NCBI GenBank assembly: GCA_946402475.1
Contig: CAMIWP010000012.1
Location: 1-12,216 of the forward strand
Direction: 5' to 3'
From: an uncultured Selenomonadaceae bacterium
GTDB lineage: Bacteria > Bacillota_C > Negativicutes > Selenomonadales > Selenomonadaceae
Length of the DNA: 12,216 nt
Numbering within the stretch: the stretch's first letter is position 1; each line of letters begins with the position of its first letter. The notes beneath the pieces are model-generated. The model worked only from the letters and a program-made list of their open reading frames with translations, was not told the origin of the DNA and searched no databases. Made by a program: the position numbers and the translations under genes. Below, piece after piece: positions 6,434 to 12,216 of this stretch.

Positions 6434-7099
6434 TCAACGGCTCCGATAGCGATCCGCCGTGCGCTTTGCGTCATAGTCCCCCGCCATGGGCTGTATATCC
6501 ATGATCTTGCTCTGTCGAGGCTCCTGCCGGGGCGTCACGTCGATGACATTGCCCTGCTGCCGCATGGCGGCCTCATAGCCCCGACGGTATTCTTCCTCCC
6601 TGTTGGAGGAACCTCCCCGGATCCTGCCCCAGATCCAGCGGATCGCCATAAAGGCCACCAGCGCCAAGGCCACGTTCGTCAGGATGCCCAGGATCTCCGA
6701 CATGCCCTCCATGCCAAGCATGCTCGCCAAGAGTCCCCCCAGCATCATGCCTCCCGCCAGAAGGCCGATGTTCCGCATCATGTTTCCGATGCGGGAGGTT
6801 CCGGTATTGGCTGCGGCGGTGGTTCCCGCAGCAGCCTTGGAATTCGCCGCCGGGGCGTTTTTGTCCAGATCCTTCGCGCTCTTGGAAGGAGCGTAATCCT
6901 TGTTGTTGGGGGACGCCGCCTTCGAAGTATCCGGCTTCGCACTGGGGGCAGCGGCCTTCGGCGCCGCCTTGGGAGCGGCGAATTTCGCGCCGCCCTTTGC
7001 CGCATAGGCGACGGTCATCATCGTACCCGGCAGGACGGGAACCGCTGTCAGGAGCATGGTCCCCGTCATCACGGCCGCGAGCATTTTCTTCATCTTCAC
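6434..7099 (-). CDS. Exported protein with Ala/Pro/Lys linker and two membrane segments, unknown function
   Basis: A 221-aa protein not assigned to a named family. Residues 1-33 form a signal peptide (MKMKK basic start, hydrophobic core, likely cleavage after AYA at 31-33). Residues 34-105 are a low-complexity linker rich in Ala, Pro, Lys and Ser. Residues 110-130 form a Gly/Met-rich hydrophobic helix (GLLAGGMMLGGLLASMLGM) and 137-155 a second helix ending in RWIWGRIR. The tail (160-221) is basic and hydrophilic. The signal-linker-glycine-zipper layout recalls bacterial Tim44-like proteins, but the Tim44 domain itself is absent. The GTG start has GGGAGG at 7-base spacing; an ATG 6 bases on is the alternative. 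The long linker could span a periplasm. It lies between the 95-aa gene and the isomerase in one operon. Confidence 0.72.
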   Translation of the reverse strand: MKMKKMLAAVMTGTMLLTAVPVLPGTMMTVAYAAKGGAKFAAPKAAPKAAAPSAKPDTSKAASPNNKDYAPSKSAKDLDKNAPAANSKAAAGTTAAANTGTSRIGNMMRNIGLLAGGMMLGGLLASMLGMEGMSEILGILTNVALALVAFMAIRWIWGRIRGGSSNREEEYRRGYEAAMRQQGNVIDVTPRQEPRQSKIMDIQPMAGDYDAKRTADRYRSR

Positions 7100-7114
7100 A
7101 AAAATCCCTCCCGT

Positions 7115-7402
7115 TTATTCTTCCCGATAAGACTTGATGTCATCGGGAAATGCGTAGATCTCCCCGAGGGTGGCCAATTCCCCCGACAAATAGCGGTCAA
7201 TATCATCCACATCGACGTAGAGCTTGCAGTCGATATCCAAATACCCCTGCTCCTTCGCCTGGCTCAGGTCACGGATGGCCATGAGCTTCTCCCGAAGCTT
7301 CAGGCACTCCGTTCGGGTGGCGTGGATATCCAACTTGATCTGAGGCGTCCCGTACTCCCGGAGCACCTCATCCATGGTCATTCTCTGCGACATTCCCTTC
7401 AT
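7115..7402 (-). CDS. 95-aa hypothetical protein
   Basis: Not recognised. The soluble, acidic 95-aa product has no signal peptide. A helical N-terminal half (ATRTECLKLREKLMAIRDLSQAKEQGY, discussed here as residues about 28-54) is followed by a segment rich in Asp and Tyr (YLDIDCKLYVDVDDIDRYL) and a short C-terminal part. The ATG at 7402 overlaps the previous stop in an ATGA arrangement, implying coupling, though its purine-rich upstream stretch abuts the start. The ATG at 7393 (92 aa) has AGAGGGG at 9-base spacing and is an equal candidate. It is the second gene of the operon, 15 bases before the exported protein's start. Codon composition matches the neighbours. Confidence 0.65.
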   Translation of the reverse strand: MKGMSQRMTMDEVLREYGTPQIKLDIHATRTECLKLREKLMAIRDLSQAKEQGYLDIDCKLYVDVDDIDRYLSGELATLGEIYAFPDDIKSYREE

Positions 7403-7563
7403 CCCCTCTCTCGGCGCGCCTTCTGTTTCATGCGGTCAAGGATTCCCTGAAGCTCCCGTTTCTGCTTCCGGTGCGTCTCATAGTCCAAATCGTTGGAATC
7501 AAGCCTCATGCGCCGTTCCAGTTCGTCAATGCGCCTCTGCAGGCGCTCCATCGCCTCCGTCAT
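7399..7563 (-). CDS. 54-aa coiled-coil protein, unknown function
   Basis: A 54-aa highly charged protein, almost entirely predicted alpha-helical: the MERLQRRIDELERRM heptad-like stretch at about 5-19, then a second helix (RKQKRELQGILDRMKQKARRERG) to the end. It resembles small coiled-coil or zipper proteins without a named family. The ATG at 7563 is preceded by GAGAGGAG at 6-base spacing. The frame stays open further upstream, but that part overlaps the promoter and the tsaC terminator and should not be counted. It is the first gene after the promoter at 7680-7708, and its stop overlaps the next start by 4 bases. A protein-protein adaptor role is only a guess. Confidence 0.62.
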   Translation of the reverse strand: MTEAMERLQRRIDELERRMRLDSNDLDYETHRKQKRELQGILDRMKQKARRERG

Positions 7564-7647
7564 GCCCGGCTCCTCTCGACACACAGTCTGCGAAGAAAGA
7601 CCCTTACGTGGATCCATGCCATTCGTGCGCATACAGGAGAACAACAA

Positions 7648-7667
7648 GAGCCTTTCCAGGCAGGCTC
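7648..7667 (-). promoter_or_regulatory. Small hairpin in the 5' leader of the five-gene operon
   Basis: On the minus strand GAGCC and GGCTC pair around a 10-base loop, followed by TTGTTGTT. It lies just downstream of the promoter, at the beginning of a leader of about 110 bases. It is too weak for a confident terminator and may be a minor leader structure. Confidence 0.25.
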
Positions 7668-7679
7668 CGTTCCCCGTAT

Positions 7680-7708
7680 AGTATAGCAAAAAAGAGGCGG
7701 ATCCACAA
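7680..7708 (-). promoter_or_regulatory. Promoter of the five-gene envelope-sugar operon
   Basis: On the minus strand, TTGTGG (7703-7708) is followed after exactly 17 bases by TATACT (7680-7685, 5 of 6 to the -10 consensus). A second overlapping TATAC follows, giving TATACTATAC. It lies between the tsaC stop and the 54-aa gene, with about 110 bases of leader. The -35 is a half match. The same TATACTATAC motif forms the -10 of the comFB promoter. The promoter overlaps the terminator of the upstream operon. Confidence 0.6.
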
Positions 7709-7728
7709 CGGGAAGAATCCATCCGTCC
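7688..7728 (-). terminator. Intrinsic terminator after tsaC
   Basis: On the minus strand GGACGGAT (7721-7728) pairs with ATCCGCC (7696-7702), with one bulged base and an 18-base loop. TC and then six T residues (7688-7693) follow. It begins 9 bases after the tsaC stop and would end the yqhQ-prfA-prmC-tsaC transcript. Its loop and right arm coincide with the -35 and spacer of the next promoter. Confidence 0.6.
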
Positions 7729-7736
7729 AAGAGGGA

Positions 7737-8819
7737 TCACCGAAAGAAGTCCCCCGTCCCTTTGCCAACAGAAATGCTCCGAAAGCCGCTGGCCTTGTGA
7801 AGCCTGTTCATGATGGCGAGTCCCAAGCCTTCCTCCCCGGTTCCTTCCCCCAAGAGGCAGTCCACAGGCTTGTCGTCGAAGCTCCGAAGAGCCTCGTAGA
7901 GATGCGCGGCGATAGCGGGAAAGTCCCCCTGCTTGCCGTAGGAGACCAAAAGTTTTTTCGGCACAAGGCCCGTCATGGCGGCAACGACCTCCTGGCTGGC
8001 GATGATGCCCACCCGCTTTCCCTTTCGGTGGAGCTTTTCCGTTTCTTCCCGAAAGGCGTCGCTCATGGACTCCGGCGCACCTTCCAGAAGTTGAAGGGGC
8101 GCCTTGGGGGCGTAGTGCCTGTACTTCATGCCGGGGGCCTTGGGCGCCGTATCCTCTCCCGCAAGAGCGGGATCCAACGCCACCTCTCCGATCACCTCTT
8201 CCAGCATCTCCCGGGTGACCGCCCCGGGGCGCAAGACCGTCCCTACCTTTCCCGTACAGTCCACGATGGTGGATTCCACGCCGAAATGACAGGGGCCTCC
8301 GTCGAGGATGAGGGAGAGCCTGCCGTTGATGTCATGGGCAACGGCCTCGGCCGTGGTGGGACTGGGACGGCCGGAAGTATTCGCGCTGGGAGCGGCGATG
8401 GGAACCCCTGCGGCGCGGATCATGGCGCGGGCCACATCGTGATCCGGCATGCGGATGCCCACCGTGTCCAGCCCCCCCGTGATGCTGTCGGGGATATGGG
8501 GCTTCTTTTTCAGGATCAGAGTGATGGGACCCGGGGCGAAGACCGTCAGGAGCTTCTCCGCAATGTCCGTCACCTCTAAGGCCACCTCATCCACCATGGC
8601 CCGGTTTGCCACGTGGAGGATCAGAGGATTGTCCGAGGGGCGGCCCTTTGCCTTATAAATGCCGGCGCAGGCCCTTCCGTCCAGGCCGTTTGCCCCCAGG
8701 CCGTAGACCGTCTCCGTGGGGAAGGCCACCAGCCCCCCCTCCCGGAGGATGCGGCCCGCCTCCTCCAGCAATGCTTTCTGGCGGCGCACATCCGTGACGG
8801 TCACGATTCGCGTCTTCAC
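7737..8819 (-). CDS. tsaC: L-threonylcarbamoyladenylate synthase, long Sua5/YwlC type
   Basis: A 360-aa cytoplasmic enzyme that makes threonylcarbamoyl-AMP from threonine, bicarbonate and ATP, the first step of t6A37 modification in ANN-decoding tRNAs. The YrdC domain (about 8-205) carries PTETVYGLG (34-42), KGRPSDNPLI (58-67), the SANTSG motif (145-150) and VESTIVD (181-187). A linker with APGMKYRHYAP (228-238), the hallmark of the Sua5 form, leads to a C-terminal Rossmann-like domain (about 242-350). The length fits Sua5 (about 340-360) rather than short TsaC. The GTG at 8819 is chosen because GGAGGT precedes it by 8 bases and its GTGA overlaps the prmC stop; a TTG at 8840 has no such site. 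Last gene of its operon. Sua5/ywlC are alternative names. Confidence 0.93.
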   Translation of the reverse strand: MKTRIVTVTDVRRQKALLEEAGRILREGGLVAFPTETVYGLGANGLDGRACAGIYKAKGRPSDNPLILHVANRAMVDEVALEVTDIAEKLLTVFAPGPITLILKKKPHIPDSITGGLDTVGIRMPDHDVARAMIRAAGVPIAAPSANTSGRPSPTTAEAVAHDINGRLSLILDGGPCHFGVESTIVDCTGKVGTVLRPGAVTREMLEEVIGEVALDPALAGEDTAPKAPGMKYRHYAPKAPLQLLEGAPESMSDAFREETEKLHRKGKRVGIIASQEVVAAMTGLVPKKLLVSYGKQGDFPAIAAHLYEALRSFDDKPVDCLLGEGTGEEGLGLAIMNRLHKASGFRSISVGKGTGDFFR

Positions 8820-9721
8820 GAGTCCCCACCTCCCCGCCAAGCGACGACCACCCGTTGGATGCCCGCCAAGTCTTTGAGGATCTCCGTCCGGGAGATCAGG
8901 GGATGGGCCTCCGCCATCTTCGCCACGGCCTCCCCTTGACGGATCCCCACCTCAAAGGCCATGAACCCCCTTTCCGCCAAAAGCTCGGGGGCCTTTCGGC
9001 AAAGGCGCCGGTAAAATTCCATGCCGTCCGCGCCCCCCGCCAAGGCTCCCATGGGCTCATGCTCCCTGACTTCCGGCGGGAGTCCCGGGATGTCCCCCTC
9101 GGGGATGTAGGGGGGATTGGAAAGGATGGCCGAAAAATGTCCCCCTCTTCCGCGAAGGGGTTCCAGCAGATCCCCCGCAAGAAATTCCACCCGTTGGGCA
9201 AGCCCCAGTTCCTCGGCGTTCTCCTTCGCCAGAACAAGAGCCTCCCGGGAGATGTCCACGGCCAGGGCCTTCGTTCCCGGGAGAAAGTGCAGCACCGACA
9301 GGGCGATGGCCCCGGTTCCCGTTCCGATGTCGGCAAAACACAGGGGAGTTCCGTCGCCGTGGGAGCTTTCCGCCATTTTCAACCGTTCCAATACGGCCTG
9401 TACCAAGATCTCCGTCTCGGGACGAGGCACCAATGTGGCGGGACTCACCCGGAAGGACAGCCCCATGAATTCCCTGCGGCCCACAAGATAGGCCACGGGA
9501 ACCCTCCGAGCCCGCTCCCGGATCAGCTCCCGATAAGCCGACAATTCCTCTTTTTCCAAGGGCTCGTCGAAATGCACGTAGAGATAAATGCGCTCCTTGG
9601 AGAGCACATGGGAAAGCAGCACCTCGGCGTCCAAACGCGGGGATTCCAACCCCTTGGCCCCGAAGTACTGCTCTGTCCACTTCAATATGCGCCCTATGGT
9701 CCATACCTCAACCCCGCTCAT
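8816..9721 (-). CDS. prmC: Peptide chain release factor N5-glutamine methyltransferase
   Basis: A 301-aa S-adenosylmethionine-dependent methyltransferase (HemK/PrmC) that methylates the glutamine of the GGQ motif in release factors. It has an N-terminal helical domain (about 5-75), the PRPETE motif (99-104), the SAM-binding DIGTGTGAIA (131-140), AVDIS (154-158) and the catalytic NPPY (202-205) followed by IPEGDI. The length is typical. The start ATG is preceded by AGAGGG at about 10 bases. The gene lies 46 bases after prfA, its substrate, and its stop overlaps the tsaC start by 4 bases. The family-wide prfA-prmC adjacency makes the identification secure. Confidence 0.95.
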   Translation of the reverse strand: MSGVEVWTIGRILKWTEQYFGAKGLESPRLDAEVLLSHVLSKERIYLYVHFDEPLEKEELSAYRELIRERARRVPVAYLVGRREFMGLSFRVSPATLVPRPETEILVQAVLERLKMAESSHGDGTPLCFADIGTGTGAIALSVLHFLPGTKALAVDISREALVLAKENAEELGLAQRVEFLAGDLLEPLRGRGGHFSAILSNPPYIPEGDIPGLPPEVREHEPMGALAGGADGMEFYRRLCRKAPELLAERGFMAFEVGIRQGEAVAKMAEAHPLISRTEILKDLAGIQRVVVAWRGGGDS

Positions 9722-9767
9722 GCCGTCCCATCCCTCTGTTCGATTTTTCCTCCCCGGAACCCCCCGG

Positions 9768-10844
9768 TCATTTCACCTTGCCGAGGCGTTCCGCCTGATC
9801 CGCCGTGATCAGCGCTCCCAGGATCTCCTCCAGTTCCCCGTTCAGGACACTGTCCAATTTGTGAAGGGTGAGCCCGATGCGGTGATCCGTCACCCGCCCT
9901 TGGGGGAAGTTATAGGTCCGGATGCGCTCGCTGCGGTCACCGGAACCCACCTGGCTGCGGCGATCCGCCGCAACTTCGGCCTCCTGCTCCCGGCGAGCCT
10001 TGTCCTGGATCCTCGCGCGAAGGACTTTCATGGCCTTCTCCTTGTTCTTCAGCTGGGATTTCTCATCCTGGCACTGCACCACGATGCCCGTGGGAAGATG
10101 GGTGATGCGGATGGCGGTCTCCGTCCGGTTGACGTACTGTCCCCCCGCGCCGCTGGCGCAGTAGGTGTCAATGCGGAGGTCGTTCGGATCCACCGCCACC
10201 TCCACTTCCTCCATCTCCGGCAGCACCGCCACGGTGACGGCGGATGTGTGGATCCTGCCCCCGGATTCCGTCACGGGAACCCGCTGTACCCTATGGGTAC
10301 CGCTTTCGTATTTCAGCTTGCTGTAGGCGCCGTAACCGTCCACGGAAAAGGAGACTTCCTTGAAGCCGCCGATCTCCGTGGCATTGGCGTCCAGAATGTC
10401 CACCTTCCACCCCTGCTTTTCCGCGTAGCGGGAGTACATGCGGAAGAGATCCCCGGCGAAAAGGGCCGCCTCCTCACCTCCGACGCCGCCCCGGATCTCC
10501 ACGATGACGCTCTTGTCATCGTTGGGATCCTTGGGAAGAAGCAACCGGGGCATCTCCCCGTCCAGCACTTCCTTTCGTGCCTTGAGCTCCGCCAGCTCCT
10601 CCTCTACCAGCTTGCGCATCTCATCGTCCAGAGATTCCTCGAACATGGCCTTGGCGTCTTCAATGCCCGCGCAGACCTTCTTGTAGTCCCGGATCTTCTC
10701 CACGATGGGGAGGAGGGAGGCATGCTCTTTGCTGTAGCGCTGCCAGCGATCCATGTCCCGGATCACATCCGGGTCGCTGATCAGGGATTCCAATTCCAGA
10801 TATTTGTCCTCAATGGACTGGAGTTTGTCCAGCAATGATTCCAC
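9768..10844 (-). CDS. prfA: Peptide chain release factor 1 (RF1)
   Basis: A 358-aa class I release factor reading UAA and UAG. Its codon-recognition motif is PVT (190-192, the RF1 PxT rather than the SPF of RF2), and the catalytic GGQ lies at 234-236 within [10 protein letters not shown]. The N-terminal helical region (1-100) and a C-terminal [16 protein letters not shown] motif are standard. A Tyr follows GGQ where most RF1 proteins have His. The start is placed at GTG 10844, six bases after GTGAGG, giving a normal RF1 length and the usual opening [14 protein letters not shown]; upstream codons (the frame stays open to 10925) encode Arg-rich non-homologous sequence. The start lies inside the end of yqhQ (35-base overlap), so translation is probably coupled. 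Confidence 0.95.
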   Translation of the reverse strand: MESLLDKLQSIEDKYLELESLISDPDVIRDMDRWQRYSKEHASLLPIVEKIRDYKKVCAGIEDAKAMFEESLDDEMRKLVEEELAELKARKEVLDGEMPRLLLPKDPNDDKSVIVEIRGGVGGEEAALFAGDLFRMYSRYAEKQGWKVDILDANATEIGGFKEVSFSVDGYGAYSKLKYESGTHRVQRVPVTESGGRIHTSAVTVAVLPEMEEVEVAVDPNDLRIDTYCASGAGGQYVNRTETAIRITHLPTGIVVQCQDEKSQLKNKEKAMKVLRARIQDKARREQEAEVAADRRSQVGSGDRSERIRTYNFPQGRVTDHRIGLTLHKLDSVLNGELEEILGALITADQAERLGKVK

Positions 10845-11790
10845 CTCGATCCTCACTGATCTCTGCCGCCGCCACGGCAAGCTCCGGCGCCGCTTCCTCC
10901 GCAAGGTAGTTCCCCGTGCCCGCAAGGATCTCCTCGGGGGGCAGAACCGCCTTCAGGGACTCGATGGCCACTTCCACCATATCATCCTCCGGAGGGCGGG
11001 TGGTGAGATGCTGAAGCCACAGCCCCGGCAGGATGGCCGCGTGGATGACGGCATTCTTCGACCGCCCCGCGAGGCGGATGATCTCATAGGAGACTCCCGC
11101 CACCACCGGCAGGAGCGCCAGACGGCTGAGGATGCGCAGCCAGAGATCGGGCCAGCCCAAAAAGGCAAAGACGAAGATGCTCACCAGCATGACGATGAGG
11201 AGGAAAGCCGTGCCGCAGCGGGGATGCAGTCTCGGGAACTGCTGCACGTTCTCCACCGTCAGGGGCTTTCCCGCCTCGTAACAGAAAATCGTCTGATGCT
11301 CCGCCCCGTGATACTGAAAGACCCTTCGGATATCCTTCATGCGGGAGATTCCCCAGATGTACAGGAGGAAGATCCCCAAGCGGAGGAACCCCTCCATGAG
11401 GTTCAGGAACACGGGATCCTCGGTGATGCCGTGAAACAATTTCGCCGCCCCCGTGGGAATCACGATGAAGAGGATGCTGGCCAGGACCAGGGCAACGACG
11501 ATGGTTCCCGCCAATTCCCTGTCGGAAAGCTGCTCGTCCTCCTCCCCCGCCATCTTCGCCGAGTAAGAAAGGGAGCGTATGCCCAGCATCAGGGACTCCA
11601 CCAGGGAGACAACGCCCCGCAGGAAAGGCTTTTTCAGGATGGGATACCGCTCCGAAACGGAGTTCACGGGCTTCACCTCCAGGGCGATCCCGCCGCCCGG
11701 TTCCCGCACCGCCGTAGCGCAAAGCTTCGGTCCCCGCATCATGACTCCTTCAATGACGGCCTGACCGCCCACCATCAATCGATCACTCAA
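10810..11790 (-). CDS. yqhQ: DUF1385 family membrane protein (YqhQ)
   Basis: A 326-aa integral membrane protein of unknown function, conserved in Firmicutes and commonly near prfA/prmC. It carries the family signature [14 protein letters not shown] (8-21), hydrophobic segments at about 95-115, 134-150, 195-212 and 222-242, and the [12 protein letters not shown] (161-172) and HPRCGT (189-194) motifs, whose His and Cys residues may bind metal (inference). The final 30 residues are Ala-rich and seem lineage-specific; the last 11 are encoded in DNA shared with prfA. The start is TTG 11790, seven bases after AAAGGAG; an in-frame ATG at 11820 lies upstream of this site and is unlikely. First gene of the operon, divergent from comFB; I found no clear promoter for it. 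Confidence 0.88.
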   Translation of the reverse strand: MSDRLMVGGQAVIEGVMMRGPKLCATAVREPGGGIALEVKPVNSVSERYPILKKPFLRGVVSLVESLMLGIRSLSYSAKMAGEEDEQLSDRELAGTIVVALVLASILFIVIPTGAAKLFHGITEDPVFLNLMEGFLRLGIFLLYIWGISRMKDIRRVFQYHGAEHQTIFCYEAGKPLTVENVQQFPRLHPRCGTAFLLIVMLVSIFVFAFLGWPDLWLRILSRLALLPVVAGVSYEIIRLAGRSKNAVIHAAILPGLWLQHLTTRPPEDDMVEVAIESLKAVLPPEEILAGTGNYLAEEAAPELAVAAAEISEDRGGIIAGQTPVH

Positions 11791-11828
11791 AAGAATTCTC
11801 CTTTCTGCCCCCAAGGGCATTTCTGCAC

Positions 11829-11857
11829 TAGGAACTATTGCCTAGGAAAGATAGGAA
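11829..11857. promoter_or_regulatory. Three TAGGAA repeats and a CTAGG/CCTAG dyad between yqhQ and comFB
   Basis: TAGGAA occurs at 11829-11834, 11843-11848 and 11852-11857. CTAGG (11828-11832) and CCTAG (11841-11845) form an inverted repeat with 8 bases between. The cluster ends 6 bases before the comFB -35 box, a position typical of an activator or repressor site. It could act on comFB, on yqhQ or on both. No known regulator motif was recognised. Confidence 0.35.
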
Positions 11858-11863
11858 TTTTGC

Positions 11864-11892
11864 ATGACATCCCTGGGGAAATCATGTATACT
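11864..11892 (+). promoter_or_regulatory. Promoter of the comFB-family gene
   Basis: ATGACA (11864-11869, 5 of 6) and TATACT (11887-11892, 5 of 6) are separated by exactly 17 bases, a strong sigma-A-type promoter. A second overlapping TATACT (11892-11897) extends the -10 region. The predicted leader is about 60 bases and contains a small GCCGT/ACGGC hairpin (11910-11921) before the ribosome binding site. Confidence 0.68.
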
Positions 11893-11957
11893 ATACTCAA
11901 ATTCTTCCCGCCGTTTACGGCACATGCAGGTATATCTCTATCCCGGGAGGTTATGCT

Positions 11958-12216
11958 ATGGAATACAAAAATTACATGGAAGTCATCGTGGAGGAAAAAA
12001 TGGACGAGATCCTGAAGCAGTATCCCTCCTGCTGTACCTGCGAGCAGTGCCGCCACGACATCGCCGTCATCGCCCTGAACCACCTTCATCCCCGCTATGT
12101 CTCCACGGAAAAGGGGCAGGTCTTCGCCCGCATTGAGGAGATGAACTCCCGGTCGGAGATCGAAGTCATCCGCCAGCTGATCCAGGCGGTGGAGACCGTC
12201 ATGGCCCACCCCCGCC
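11958..12216 (+). CDS. comFB: ComFB family protein, 3' end beyond the window
   Basis: The first 86 codons of a gene cut by the window end. The protein matches the late competence protein ComFB family (PF10719): a helical start (YMEVIVEEKMDEILKQYP), a four-cysteine cluster CCTCEQCRHD (residues 25-34, Cys 25, 26, 28 and 31) suited to zinc, then IAVIALNHLHPRYV and the EKGQVFARI segment, followed by a helix (IEVIRQLIQAVETVM). Bacillus ComFB lies between competence genes but is dispensable for transformation; ComFB-domain proteins in Bacillus and cyanobacteria have been reported to bind cyclic dinucleotides, so signalling is a reasonable inference. The ATG follows GGGAGG at 7-base spacing. Only a few residues may be missing, since the family is about 90-110 aa. 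No comFA or comFC is visible here. Confidence 0.85.
   Translation, partial: MEYKNYMEVIVEEKMDEILKQYPSCCTCEQCRHDIAVIALNHLHPRYVSTEKGQVFARIEEMNSRSEIEVIRQLIQAVETVMAHPR

Noticed and set aside
6434..7099. Full Tim44-like protein
   Set aside because: The signal peptide, linker and glycine-rich helices are similar in layout, but the C-terminal Tim44 domain is missing.
7564..7740. N-terminal extension of the 54-aa coiled-coil protein
   Set aside because: It would cover the tsaC terminator and the operon promoter, whereas a good ribosome binding site lies directly before the ATG at 7563.
7374..8579. 401-codon plus-strand frame over the tsaC region
   Set aside because: It runs through the tsaC gene, a terminator and a promoter on the other strand; no recognisable domain.
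9588..10838. 416-codon plus-strand frame opposite prfA/prmC
   Set aside because: Antisense shadow of prfA and prmC with biased Leu/His/Gly composition.
10845..10925. N-terminal extension of RF1
   Set aside because: The extra Arg-rich residues do not resemble any RF1 start; GTG 10844 has a spaced GAGG and gives the normal family length.
10753..12015. 420-codon plus-strand frame opposite yqhQ and into comFB
   Set aside because: Antisense shadow; ends out of frame inside the real comFB start region.

Overview
The window reads as chromosomal DNA from a high-GC member of the Firmicutes, most likely a diderm Negativicute (Selenomonas/Mitsuokella/Megasphaera-like). This is inference from gene content. 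YqhQ (DUF1385), ComFB, a TIGR04076 protein and strong AGGAGG-type ribosome binding sites are Firmicute-like. A sedoheptulose-7-phosphate isomerase homologue next to a phosphohexomutase suggests heptose and LPS metabolism, hence an outer membrane. No rRNA, tRNA, CRISPR array or intact transposase gene was found.

Layout. (1) 1-1880, plus strand: a leader with two hairpins, the second a convincing intrinsic terminator, then a translationally coupled yhdT-panF pair (sodium/pantothenate uptake). (2) 1886-3244, minus strand: a MATE efflux transporter that converges on panF with only 5 bp between the stop codons. (3) 3245-4235: an AT-richer accessory patch holding a possible IS200/IS605-type end remnant, a 165-bp near-perfect palindromic MITE-like element, a TIGR04076-family gene on the plus strand and a 17-bp perfect bidirectional hairpin. 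(4) 4236-7708, minus strand: a five-gene operon behind a recognisable promoter. It encodes a 54-aa coiled-coil protein, a 95-aa unknown, a signal-peptide protein with an Ala/Pro/Lys linker and two membrane segments, a GmhA-like SIS isomerase and a phosphohexomutase. (5) 7737-11790, minus strand: the translation-linked operon yqhQ-prfA-prmC-tsaC (membrane protein, RF1, RF1 glutamine methyltransferase, tRNA t6A enzyme), packed with overlaps. (6) 11958-12216, plus strand: the 5' part of a divergent comFB-family gene behind its own promoter, cut by the window end.

How the genes work together. PrmC methylates the GGQ glutamine of the RF1 encoded just upstream of it, and TsaC makes the t6A precursor for ANN-decoding tRNAs, so region 5 serves translation fidelity. 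In region 4, the SIS isomerase and phosphohexomutase fit sugar-phosphate supply for envelope glycans. The three uncharacterised genes before them, one exported, may belong to the same envelope function, but this is unproven. Five of the thirteen genes are best started at GTG or TTG because that is where the ribosome binding sites sit; several starts given here are therefore shorter than the longest possible reading frame.
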